A DNA stretch of 64,000 nucleotides. Origin: Psychroserpens sp. SPM9. GTDB taxonomy: Bacteria; Bacteroidota; Bacteroidia; Flavobacteriales; Flavobacteriaceae. The position numbers and the translations under genes were made by a program. Location: contig NZ_JANZNR010000001.1 in assembly GCF_025153525.1 (NCBI RefSeq), positions 372,001 through 436,000 of the forward strand, read 5' to 3'. The notes beneath the pieces are model-generated. The model worked only from the letters and a program-made list of their open reading frames with translations. It made no database searches and was not told where the DNA came from. Shown piece by piece: positions 27,551 to 35,648 of the stretch. Position 1 is the first letter of the stretch. The number at the start of each line of letters is the position of its first letter.

Positions 27551-29876
27551 ACACAACTCAAATAAGGCTTTAGATTCAAAACTGGATGCGGTTTCCATGT
27601 CAATTAAACAGAGCATTAAAAACTTAGATTCGTATACGCATGTTCGTGGCGAATCCTTATATGTTGATGATGTGAACATTAGACAAGGTACTTTTCATGC
27701 TGTTGTTTTTGATTCGCCAAAAGCCCACGGACATATAAAACATATCGATTATTCTAAAGCAGAAGCTCTTGAAGGTGTTGTCCGTATTTTTACTTATAAA
27801 GATATTCCTGGTAAAAATCAGATTGGCGGCATCATTCCTGACGAACCTTTATTTGCTGAAGACGAAGTTCACTTTTGGGGCATGCCCATTGCTTTAATCG
27901 TTGCTGAAACCGAATTTATTGCACGAAAAGCCCGAAGTTTAATCGACATAGACATTGAAGAATTACCTGTTATTACTACAGCCAAACAAGCCAAAGCGAA
28001 AGGAAGTTTTATTAATGCACCACGATCATTTAGTTTAGGCGATACCGAAAAAGGATTTGCAGCTTGTGATTATATTTTTGAAGGCGAAACCTTCTCTAAC
28101 GGCCAAGAGCATTTATATATCGAAGCTCAAGGCGCCTATGCCGAACCTCTTGAAAATGGAAACATAAAAATCACCTCATCAACTCAAGGCCCAACAGCTG
28201 TTCAAAAAACAACGGCTCAGGTTTTGGGTGTTGCCATGCATAAAATTGAAGTGGATGTCACGCGCCTTGGTGGTGGATTTGGCGGCAAAGAAGATCAGGC
28301 TACTCCTTGGGCTGTCATGGCGGCTTTAGCGACGTATCACCTTAATCAGTCGGTAAAATTGATACTGAATCGTCATGACGATTTACGAATGACAGGCAAG
28401 CGTCATCCTTATGAAAGTACTTATAAAATTGGCCTATCCAAAGATTTGAAAATCCTAGCTTATCAAGCTGAGTTTCTTCAGAACTCTGGTGCTGCTGCCG
28501 ATTTATCACCTGCTATTGCTGAGCGCACCTTATTTCATGCGACCAATAGTTATTTTGTTCCTAATGTAGAAACTACAGTCATTAGCTGTAAAACAAATTT
28601 ACCACCTAACACTGCCTTCCGAGGTTTTGGTGGTCCGCAAGGCATGTTCGTCATCGAATCTGCCATCGCCAAAGCGGCTCATGAAATTGGTGTAACGCCA
28701 AGACAAATTCAGGAAGTGAATCTTTTAGATGAAAATGACACCTTTTCCTATGGTCAAATTGCAAAACAGGTCGAGGCAAAAAACACATGGAATTCTGCAA
28801 CAGCCATATATAATATTGAAGCTTTAGAGCAAGAGGTTGAAGACTTTAACAAACAGCATTCAGACTTTAAAAAAGGCCTAGCGTTAATGCCTATTACTTT
28901 CGGAATTTCATTCACCAACACACCCATGAATCATGCACGTGCTCTGGTTCATATTTATCTCGACGGAAGTGTTGGTATTAGCACAGCTGCTGTCGAAATG
29001 GGACAAGGCGTAAATACCAAAATGATGCAAATTGCAGCACAAGTATTTTCGATTCCTATAGAACACATAAAAATTGAAACCACCAATACAACACGAGTTG
29101 CAAACACCTCGCCTTCTGCTGCAAGTTCTACGGCCGACCTTAACGGAAAGGCAACTTTAAAAGCTTGTAACGCACTACTCCAACGATTAAAACAAGTCGC
29201 TTCAGAAGATCAGAAGGTTTCCGAAGATACAATTGAACTAAAAGATGGATTTGTTTATTGCAATGGTAAAAAATCAGAATTATCATGGACAACACTCATC
29301 AGTAAGACCATGTTAAAACGTGTTGCGCTGACTGAAAATGCCCATTATGCCACTCCTGAAATCCATTTCGATAAAACTAAAGAAAAAGGCCATCCGTTTG
29401 CTTATCATGTGTACGGAACTGCCATCATTACAACCACAGTAGATTGCACTCGCGGCACCTATGAATTTGATTCGGTTAAAATTGTACACGACTACGGAAA
29501 AAGCATGAGTGAAGGTATTGATCTGGGACAGGTTGAAGGTGCTTTAGCTCAAGGAATTGGTTGGATGACCATGGAAGAAATTGCCTATAACGATGATGGC
29601 AAATTACTTTCGAATGCGTTGTCTACTTATAAAATTCCGGATATTTTTTCGGTACCAAAAGAGGTTGAAGTGATTCCCGTTGAAACTAAAGGTCATGATT
29701 TGGCGATTTTAAAATCGAAAGCTGTTGGTGAACCGCCTTTGATGTATGGCATTGGTGCTTATTTTGCGATTCAAAATGCTATCAAAGCCTTTAATCCCAA
29801 TTATAATTTAAAGTTTCATGCACCTATGACGCCCGAAAAGGTATTACTAAGTTTATACGATAATCAGCCAAAATAA
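27543..29876 (+). CDS. xdhB: Xanthine dehydrogenase molybdopterin-binding subunit
   Basis: Catalytic subunit oxidising hypoxanthine/xanthine to urate with Moco. It has 777 aa from the ATG at 27543; a TTG three codons upstream and a Met at 27597 are alternatives. Family motifs are GQEHLYIEAQGA, RLGGGFGGKEDQ, TAFRGFGGPQGMF, EMGQGVNTKMMQI and AVGEPPLMYG with the active-site Glu. No signal peptide is seen, consistent with a cytoplasmic enzyme. It overlaps xdhA. Confidence 0.95.
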   Translation: MHKHNSNKALDSKLDAVSMSIKQSIKNLDSYTHVRGESLYVDDVNIRQGTFHAVVFDSPKAHGHIKHIDYSKAEALEGVVRIFTYKDIPGKNQIGGIIPDEPLFAEDEVHFWGMPIALIVAETEFIARKARSLIDIDIEELPVITTAKQAKAKGSFINAPRSFSLGDTEKGFAACDYIFEGETFSNGQEHLYIEAQGAYAEPLENGNIKITSSTQGPTAVQKTTAQVLGVAMHKIEVDVTRLGGGFGGKEDQATPWAVMAALATYHLNQSVKLILNRHDDLRMTGKRHPYESTYKIGLSKDLKILAYQAEFLQNSGAAADLSPAIAERTLFHATNSYFVPNVETTVISCKTNLPPNTAFRGFGGPQGMFVIESAIAKAAHEIGVTPRQIQEVNLLDENDTFSYGQIAKQVEAKNTWNSATAIYNIEALEQEVEDFNKQHSDFKKGLALMPITFGISFTNTPMNHARALVHIYLDGSVGISTAAVEMGQGVNTKMMQIAAQVFSIPIEHIKIETTNTTRVANTSPSAASSTADLNGKATLKACNALLQRLKQVASEDQKVSEDTIELKDGFVYCNGKKSELSWTTLISKTMLKRVALTENAHYATPEIHFDKTKEKGHPFAYHVYGTAIITTTVDCTRGTYEFDSVKIVHDYGKSMSEGIDLGQVEGALAQGIGWMTMEEIAYNDDGKLLSNALSTYKIPDIFSVPKEVEVIPVETKGHDLAILKSKAVGEPPLMYGIGAYFAIQNAIKAFNPNYNLKFHAPMTPEKVLLSLYDNQPK

Positions 29877-29881
29877 TACTC

Positions 29882-30451
29882 ATGAGTACACAAGTTAACG
29901 AGGCGGTTTTTAAGACGTTTCCGGAGTTAGAAAGTGAACGCTTGCAATTTAGAGCTTATAACTTAAATGATGCAAAAACATTGTTAGACCTTAGAAGTCA
30001 TGAGGCGGTTTCCAAATATATGGATACTGCAATTCCGACTTGTACCGAAGACACCGAAAAACGTATCAAAGGCTATTATACAGCATTTGAAGAACACCAA
30101 GGTATAACCTGGGCAATCATCGAAAAGAACAGTGGGAAGCACATCGGCGATTTTGGCATTTGGCGTATTGATAAACAAAATTCCAGAGGTGAAATTGGAT
30201 ACATTTTACATCCCGAGTATTGGGGAAAGGGATTTATGACTGAGACGCTAAATACTTTAATCCGTTTTGGATTTCGCAAACTAAACCTTCATAGCTATGC
30301 AGCCAATGTCAATACTGAAAATGAAAACTCTAAAGCGTTGTTACTTAAATTCGGTTTTAAATTAGAAGCGTATTTTAGAGAAAATTTTTATTATGATGGT
30401 CGCTTTTTAGATAGCGAGATTTATTGCTTACTAGAATCCGACTTAAACTAA
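29882..30451 (+). CDS. GNAT acetyltransferase (RimJ/RimL type)
   Basis: 189 aa. ERLQFRAYNLNDA at the N terminus and the acetyl-CoA region EYWGKGFMTETLNTLIRFGF mark the RimJ/RimL branch, which acetylates protein N termini or small amines. It starts 5 bp after xdhB, so it is probably in the same transcript. The substrate is not predictable from sequence. Confidence 0.88.
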   Translation: MSTQVNEAVFKTFPELESERLQFRAYNLNDAKTLLDLRSHEAVSKYMDTAIPTCTEDTEKRIKGYYTAFEEHQGITWAIIEKNSGKHIGDFGIWRIDKQNSRGEIGYILHPEYWGKGFMTETLNTLIRFGFRKLNLHSYAANVNTENENSKALLLKFGFKLEAYFRENFYYDGRFLDSEIYCLLESDLN

Positions 30452-30536
30452 AACTGCTATCGCACTACACTATAAAAAATCCAACATTCTTAAAGGCGCA
30501 TTAATTTATAGTGCTGGAGATACAATTGCAGCTTTA

Positions 30537-30947
30537 TTGCTGAATGAATTTTCATGGTATCGTCTCTTGGGAATGATGTGTATTGGCGCTACAATTTACG
30601 CCTTCGAAATCCCAAACTACTTTGATTGGATTGTCAAAAAAACGCAGTTTTTAAAAGGCATTAAGGCGACTTTAAGCAAAACGCTTTTGGCAATCTTGTA
30701 TTTTAATCCGTTGTGGATAGCCAGACATTTAGTGTTTATCAAAATATTTTCTGGTCAATTTGAAGCTATTGGCTTGTCGCTTTTAGAGATTGCCTTTTGG
30801 TCGTTTTTGGCTAATATTCTGATTTCATTTGTGGCCAATTACATCATTCAGAATCGCTTTAAACTCAAATGGCGTTTTTTGGGATCTGCTATATTTTCGG
30901 CTTTAATGGCGATTTATTACGCCTTAAGTGAAACGCTGTTTAGCTAA
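30537..30947 (+). CDS. Small membrane protein with uncertain or missing start codon
   Basis: 136 aa from TTG 30537, with about four hydrophobic segments. The same frame is open back to 30447 and encodes a protein-like extension (SNILKGALIYSAGDTIAALL) that looks like the true N terminus. No ATG, GTG or TTG occurs in that 90-bp extension; only ATT codons (for example 30486) could serve. Either a rare start is used or the start was lost. The pattern faintly recalls Mpv17/PMP22-like proteins (impression only). It converges with the next gene, 4 bp apart. Confidence 0.5.
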   Translation: MLNEFSWYRLLGMMCIGATIYAFEIPNYFDWIVKKTQFLKGIKATLSKTLLAILYFNPLWIARHLVFIKIFSGQFEAIGLSLLEIAFWSFLANILISFVANYIIQNRFKLKWRFLGSAIFSALMAIYYALSETLFS

Positions 30948-30951
30948 CACA

Positions 30952-31437
30952 TCACTTCAATAGCTTTAAATCGGTTGTATTCAAAAGTGAATATTCGGTA
31001 ATGTCATAATGCTTTCTAATATCATCAACCAAATAATCACGTACAACCAGAATGAGATGTTGTGTTTGATCCTGTTTATATGTTGTAATTAATGTTGGAG
31101 CTGCAGCATGTAAACCTTCATTCTTTAACTCCAGCTTTCCTAATTCGTCAAGGATGAGATATTGAAATACTCTTGATTTCGCAGCTTCTAGCAGGTATTC
31201 ATTAGCAGTCTTAAAAGCAGATTTTAAAAACTTAAAACTTCCTATGGCAATGACCTCTTCAGTTTCAAGTTCGGTTTCAAGTTCAAATTTGGTTTTAGAC
31301 TTTAGTTCTAAAAAATAGCGTTTTCCATCACTTCCATCAGGACAAAGCAATCCGTCAACATCAGTTCTAGAGGCACACCAATCTAATAAGGCTGTTGTTT
31401 TTCCTGAACGAATGGCTCCTGTGAGAATATAAATCAT
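30952..31437 (-). CDS. P-loop nucleoside-triphosphatase (THEP1-like)
   Basis: 161 aa. The Walker A motif GAIRSGKTT is at residues 7-15, and the Walker B-like YLILDELGKLELKNEG is at about residues 113-128, as in the NTPase_1/THEP1 family of small NTPases. The start overlaps the 3' end of the membrane-protein gene by 4 bp, and that gene overlaps xdhC, so all three are co-translated. A role in Moco or purine handling is inferred from context only. Confidence 0.83.
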   Translation of the reverse strand: MIYILTGAIRSGKTTALLDWCASRTDVDGLLCPDGSDGKRYFLELKSKTKFELETELETEEVIAIGSFKFLKSAFKTANEYLLEAAKSRVFQYLILDELGKLELKNEGLHAAAPTLITTYKQDQTQHLILVVRDYLVDDIRKHYDITEYSLLNTTDLKLLK

Positions 31438-32441
31438 TCCGAAGGGATTTTAAAATGAATACAATTAGAAATACTATTTGCCATAAAATGTTTAAATCGG
31501 GTATAGCCTTTTAAATGCTTTGTATCACGCCAAGAGTATGAAATAATTTGCCTGAAATACGGAAATAAATCCATCGCATTACTGATATCTTCTTTATACT
31601 GTGATTCTTTTTTGCTGAGATATTTTTGAACCAGTTTCAATAAAAAAGGTCCGATAACCAGATACCAAAGCAATAATATTAAGAAGCTACGCAACATCAG
31701 ATACACGCCTTTTTTCCAACCCAATAAATCGCCTCCAAAAAAAGCAAAAGCTAACACCATACCAGCAACGGTTATCAACCACACCCAAATCACTTTGGTT
31801 TTAAATTTTACTTTTGAAGGACTGGCATTTTGAGTCAAATCTTCGGGTTCGATATAAAAATCACGGTCTTTATGTTGCGCTATAATTTCAATTAAACTCT
31901 TAATAAACAATCCGGCAAGAATACCACAAATACCATACACCAAAAGATAAAGTGTCACTAAAACTGAAGTGGTAGACGTTTCTGAAACAAAATTCATCTT
32001 GCTCTGAACCCAGGCACCATAAATATTGATAGCATCCCAAAGTGCGGTTCCGTAGACAATGGTAAGTATTAATAACTTCTGAAGTGCCGATTCTAAAAAT
32101 GTCACCATTCCTAAAATCATTAAGGTAACCCCTTTCCATGAAAATTTAGAAAACAAAAATGCGCCAAATATAGCCTGAAAACTCACAGCGACATAGGCAC
32201 CAAATGGTGAGTACGGACTTACAGCCATCTTTATAATTAAAACAATAAGCAATGCTTTTAATATAGCCTGCCATTTATTTTCGGCATAGTAGGCAATTAA
32301 ACTAATGAGCAAAATAGCAATACCGCCAACAATTAAACCCGTAAAAGGCGTATTAAATACATGCAAAAATCCACCAAGACCCGACTCGTTTAAAGCCCAG
32401 AGCGCTGTTAATTTATCAATGATAGATTTGTTGTTCTTCAT
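31434..32441 (-). CDS. Unrecognised polytopic membrane protein in the xdhC operon
   Basis: 335 aa with about seven or eight membrane segments: five to six in the first 200 residues, a cytoplasmic-looking linker (about residues 190-215), then two more segments and a basic C-terminal tail. The first half has the small, Ala/Gly/Leu-rich look of ECF-type substrate-binding components or permeases, but I do not recognise the family. It overlaps xdhC (4 bp) and the NTPase (4 bp). A transport task served by the NTPase is possible but unproven. Confidence 0.75.
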   Translation of the reverse strand: MKNNKSIIDKLTALWALNESGLGGFLHVFNTPFTGLIVGGIAILLISLIAYYAENKWQAILKALLIVLIIKMAVSPYSPFGAYVAVSFQAIFGAFLFSKFSWKGVTLMILGMVTFLESALQKLLILTIVYGTALWDAINIYGAWVQSKMNFVSETSTTSVLVTLYLLVYGICGILAGLFIKSLIEIIAQHKDRDFYIEPEDLTQNASPSKVKFKTKVIWVWLITVAGMVLAFAFFGGDLLGWKKGVYLMLRSFLILLLWYLVIGPFLLKLVQKYLSKKESQYKEDISNAMDLFPYFRQIISYSWRDTKHLKGYTRFKHFMANSISNCIHFKIPSE

Positions 32442-33208
32442 TTTTTATAATGCACTTCAAGCAACTGCGCAGCAACATCAATTGCTATTTCTTTAGGAGA
32501 ATCACCACCAACTTGTAAGCCTATCGGACAAACAACAGTATTCATACCGTCCTCAATATTCATATCCTTCACCAACATATTATGAAAACGTACACGTTTG
32601 GTTTTACTTCCAATCAATCCTAAAAATTTGGTTTCATTTCGGAGAGCCATGGCAATAATTTCAAAGTCGACCGAATGATCATGAGTCAAGACCAACACAT
32701 AGCAATTCTTTCCCCAATGAACAGCATCTCTAAAGGTTTTAAAGTCGGTTATAGATACTTGATTCAAAACAATACTGTCGTCTAATGTCAGTTGTTCAAA
32801 CCAGTCTTCCCGCGAATCTATAAGATGAACGCGAAAAGGCGTATCTACTAAAATTTTGGCGATTTCTTGTCCGATATGTCCAGCACCAAATAAAAATAAT
32901 TCAGGAGATTGATTCATAGGTTCTATAATAAATTCAACTTTTCCGCCACAGCATTGTTCAAACTCAGGACCCAATGTATAACTCGATTCTATAATTTGAT
33001 TCTCACGAAGTGCCTTCATCGCTTCATCGGTTGCTAAAAACTCGAGTTTTCCACCACCAATGGTTCCGTAAAGTGTTTGGTCTTTTGTAATCAGCATTCG
33101 AGACCCAACCACACAAGGTGTTGAACCTAAGCACTTCGTAACCGTCACCAAAGCAACAGGTTCGCGCTTGTGTTTAAATTCAGATAATAAATCAATCCAG
33201 TTCTTCAT
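32438..33208 (-). CDS. xdhC: XdhC family protein (copy 2), probable xanthine dehydrogenase maturation factor
   Basis: 256 aa. The XdhC/CoxI domain shows CLGSTPCVVGSRML and YGTIGGGKLEF. The Rossmann domain shows LFLFGAGHIGQEIAKIL and FLGLIGSKTKRVRF, ending with CPIGLQVGGDSPKEIAIDVA. It is closer to classic XdhC (GAGHIG intact) than the copy at 18977, whose corresponding stretch is GGEHDAV. First gene of a three-gene minus-strand operon; likely client is XdhAB. Confidence 0.93.
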   Translation of the reverse strand: MKNWIDLLSEFKHKREPVALVTVTKCLGSTPCVVGSRMLITKDQTLYGTIGGGKLEFLATDEAMKALRENQIIESSYTLGPEFEQCCGGKVEFIIEPMNQSPELFLFGAGHIGQEIAKILVDTPFRVHLIDSREDWFEQLTLDDSIVLNQVSITDFKTFRDAVHWGKNCYVLVLTHDHSVDFEIIAMALRNETKFLGLIGSKTKRVRFHNMLVKDMNIEDGMNTVVCPIGLQVGGDSPKEIAIDVAAQLLEVHYKK

Positions 33209-33307
33209 GCTAAGCCTAAACAGGTTTTAAAAGTAAGACTTTTTTACTGCAAACCATATTTCGTTTTTGCGATAAAAAATAAATTAGCTTTCTGCTAAAT
33301 TTTCTGT

Positions 33308-33315
33308 TAAGTTTG
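33308..33315 (+). promoter_or_regulatory. Possible -7 element upstream of the ArsS-associated genes
   Basis: TAAGTTTG matches TAnnTTTG exactly, 72 bp before the start of the peroxidase-like gene. No TTG is found at a good -33 distance, so the call is weak. Confidence 0.25.
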
Positions 33316-33387
33316 ATAATTAATAGCGACAAAAACTCGACATCTCTTTTTTACGTACATAATAATAACCACTGAAATTTTAAAACC

Positions 33388-33723
33388 ATGTCAAAAACAT
33401 ATTACGATCCTGCCGACCTTAGAAAGTTTAGCAAAATCACCGAATGGAGTGAAGAATTAGGCAACAAATTCTTTGAATATTACGGAAAAGTTTTTGAAGA
33501 TGGCGCACTTACCGCTCGTGAAAAATCCTTAATCGCCTTAGCTGTAGCACATACAGAGCAGTGCCCTTATTGCATTGATGCCTACACCAAAGACGGTTTG
33601 CAAAGAGGTGTGACCAAAGACGAAATGATGGAAGCCATTCATGTTGGCGCTGCGATTAAAAGCGGAGCAACCTTGGTGCATGGCGTTCAAATGATGAATA
33701 AAGTAAATAAATTAGACGGTTAA
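33388..33723 (+). CDS. Arsenosugar biosynthesis-associated peroxidase-like protein (AhpD/CMD family)
   Basis: 111-aa all-helical protein of the carboxymuconolactone decarboxylase/AhpD family. It has the redox pair C59-P-Y-C62, but the AhpD histidine position after the CxxC (CxxCxxxH) holds Tyr66. Genes of this type regularly sit beside arsS, as here: arsS is the next gene on the strand, 116 bp on. It may handle peroxides or thiol-bound arsenicals; the exact role is unknown. Confidence 0.85.
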   Translation: MSKTYYDPADLRKFSKITEWSEELGNKFFEYYGKVFEDGALTAREKSLIALAVAHTEQCPYCIDAYTKDGLQRGVTKDEMMEAIHVGAAIKSGATLVHGVQMMNKVNKLDG

Positions 33724-33730
33724 TAGTTTA

Positions 33731-33814
33731 GCGTTACCACAAGGGTCAGGCTCTCGGCAGTCGCTCTCTTCGAGGAGCTCCAACAAAGCCTCCATCCTTA
33801 ACGCAAATGGTAAC
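33731..33814. repeat. GC-richer intergenic element with nested inverted repeats
   Basis: GTTACCA (33733-33739) pairs with TGGTAAC (33808-33814), and GCGTTA (33731-33736) pairs with TAACGC (33799-33804). The core between them is plainly richer in GC than the surrounding DNA and does not code. It fills almost the whole gap between the peroxidase-like gene and arsS. The layout recalls REP/MITE-type intergenic repeats of Bacteroidetes; only one copy was noticed in this window. Confidence 0.5.
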
Positions 33815-33839
33815 AACTAAGCTTAACCTTAGCATAGCT

Positions 33840-34904
33840 ATGACAAAAGTAAAAACCCAATCCCTACAAAAAAAAGGAAGCGACTTAGCGCAAAGTAACA
33901 GGCAGCTTGAAATATTATCTAACGGCATTTTTCAAAGTGGCGAACTCCCGACGTTTAAAGCCAAAATTTCTGAAACGAGCCAGTTTCCACTTAAAGCTAA
34001 AAAGCTTGAAATTCTGCAAATTAATGTAGGTTACATGTGTAATCAAGTCTGCGAGCATTGTCACGTTGATGCTGGTCCAGACCGAAAAGAAATCATGACA
34101 CGCGACACGATGAGACAGTGCTTAGAAGTGATTAAAAATTCTGGTGCACATACCCTAGATTTAACTGGAGGCGCACCCGAAATGAATCCAGATTTTAGAT
34201 GGTTTGTCGAAGAAGCGGCCAAAGTTGGGATTAAAGATTTTATTGTACGCTCTAATTTAACCATTATCAGAGCCAATAAAAAATATTACGATTTACCCGA
34301 ATTTTTCAAAAAACACAATGTTCATGTCGTGAGTTCAATGCCACACTGGACACGTGGTAAAACCGATAAACAACGTGGTGATGGTGTTTTTGACAAATCG
34401 ATAAAAGCTTTACAAGAACTCAATGCAGTAGGCTACGGTATGCCCGATAGCAATTTGAGATTAGATTTGGTATACAATCCGTCAGGTGCCTTTTTACCAG
34501 GTGATCAAATGTCTATGGAAAAAGATTTTAAAAAGGCATTAATGGAAGATTTTGGCATCCAGTTTCATAATCTTTTTGCGATTACAAATCTTCCTATAGC
34601 ACGTTTTCTGGATTATTTAATTGCTTCAGAAAACTATGAAGATTATATGTATCAACTGGTTGATGCCTACAATCCTGCCGCAGTAAAAAATGTTATGTGT
34701 ACCAATACCTTATCTATAAGTTGGGATGGCTATTTATTTGATTGTGATTTTAATCAAATGCTAGAACTGCCTGTAAACAGTAAGGCTAAACATATTTCAG
34801 AATTTAACGAAGAATTATTAGAAGGACGTAATATCGTCATTTCACAACATTGTTACGGTTGTACTGCTGGTGCAGGCAGTAGCTGCCAAGGTGTTGTTGC
34901 TTAA
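33840..34904 (+). CDS. arsS: Arsenosugar biosynthesis radical SAM protein ArsS
   Basis: 354 aa from the ATG at 33840; the longer frame from 33807 starts inside the repeat-flanked leader and lacks a family-like N terminus. The radical SAM cluster motif is C67xxxC71xxC74 (YMCNQVCEHCHVD). The C terminus carries the Cys-rich tail HCYGCTAGAGSSCQG (C338, C341, C349), where some family members have selenocysteine; Cys is used here. ArsS is known to join a 5'-deoxyadenosyl group to dimethylarsenite. Its AhpD-like partner is upstream and a TIGR04282-like transferase begins 3 bp downstream. Confidence 0.93.
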   Translation: MTKVKTQSLQKKGSDLAQSNRQLEILSNGIFQSGELPTFKAKISETSQFPLKAKKLEILQINVGYMCNQVCEHCHVDAGPDRKEIMTRDTMRQCLEVIKNSGAHTLDLTGGAPEMNPDFRWFVEEAAKVGIKDFIVRSNLTIIRANKKYYDLPEFFKKHNVHVVSSMPHWTRGKTDKQRGDGVFDKSIKALQELNAVGYGMPDSNLRLDLVYNPSGAFLPGDQMSMEKDFKKALMEDFGIQFHNLFAITNLPIARFLDYLIASENYEDYMYQLVDAYNPAAVKNVMCTNTLSISWDGYLFDCDFNQMLELPVNSKAKHISEFNEELLEGRNIVISQHCYGCTAGAGSSCQGVVA

Positions 34905-34907
34905 TCT

Positions 34908-35591
34908 ATGAATAACAAAACAGCCATATTAATCTTTGCAAATTCTGCCAGATTTGAAGCGCAGCAAAAACCGTTTCAATCGTCAGAAGTATTGTTCAAT
35001 GCGCTTAATGCACATACCATAAAGATTGCAAAAAAAACAGGGCTGCCTTATTTTTTATCTTCGGAGACCAACCAGATAGGATCTACCTTTGCCGAACGAT
35101 TTACAAATGCGATTCAAGCAGTGTACAACCAAGGCTTTACTTCGGTGATTAGTATTGGAAATGATACACCACACTTACGGTCTGAACACATTTTAAAAGC
35201 CGCACATCGCTTACAAGACAAAGCTATTGTTTTGGGACCATCAAAAGATGGTGGTTTCTATTTAATGGGATTTCAGCAATCGTATTTTAATTCTGAAACC
35301 TTCTTAGCATTACCATGGCAAACCTCAGGATTGCGTCAAAGTTTTTCGAGAGCAATGGCGTCGCAACAGTTGGATGTCTTATATCTAGAGCAGCTTTCAG
35401 ATATTGATACCATTTCAGATATACAACCAATTCTTGAGAGTTTCCGAAGGCTTTCAGCAAGCCTAAAACAACTTTTACAACATTATATTTCAGTAGTAAA
35501 AAAGAGGATTAACTCATTTTTTATTGCTGTTGAATCGCCTTTACAAACCCTTCAGTTTAATAAAGGTTCTCCACAATTACTTCATTTATAA
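34908..35591 (+). CDS. TIGR04282/DUF2064-like protein, divergent copy
   Basis: 227 aa, related to CofC-type nucleotidyl/glycosyl transferases. The C-terminal half keeps family motifs (SIGNDTPHL, LGPSKDGGFYLMGF, DIDT). However, the N-terminal NTP-binding motif of the family (TRxPxxGxxKTRL, intact in the copy at 42971) is replaced by FANSARFEAQQKPFQ. About 40 extra residues follow the core. It is 3 bp after arsS. It may have lost nucleotide transfer or changed substrate. Confidence 0.8.
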   Translation: MNNKTAILIFANSARFEAQQKPFQSSEVLFNALNAHTIKIAKKTGLPYFLSSETNQIGSTFAERFTNAIQAVYNQGFTSVISIGNDTPHLRSEHILKAAHRLQDKAIVLGPSKDGGFYLMGFQQSYFNSETFLALPWQTSGLRQSFSRAMASQQLDVLYLEQLSDIDTISDIQPILESFRRLSASLKQLLQHYISVVKKRINSFFIAVESPLQTLQFNKGSPQLLHL

Positions 35592-35648
35592 AAGCCATAA
35601 ATTTCTGATTCTTTCAGAATAATTTTCACCCTTTACTAATCTAATTAA

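Noticed and set aside
26141-29876. Carbon-monoxide dehydrogenase or aldehyde oxidase instead of xanthine dehydrogenase
   Set aside because: The fused 2Fe-2S/FAD small subunit, guanine deaminase 3 bp upstream and a nearby XdhC favour xanthine dehydrogenase.
33746-33928. 60-codon minus-strand frame before arsS
   Set aside because: It covers the inverted-repeat element and the arsS start and shows no family resemblance.
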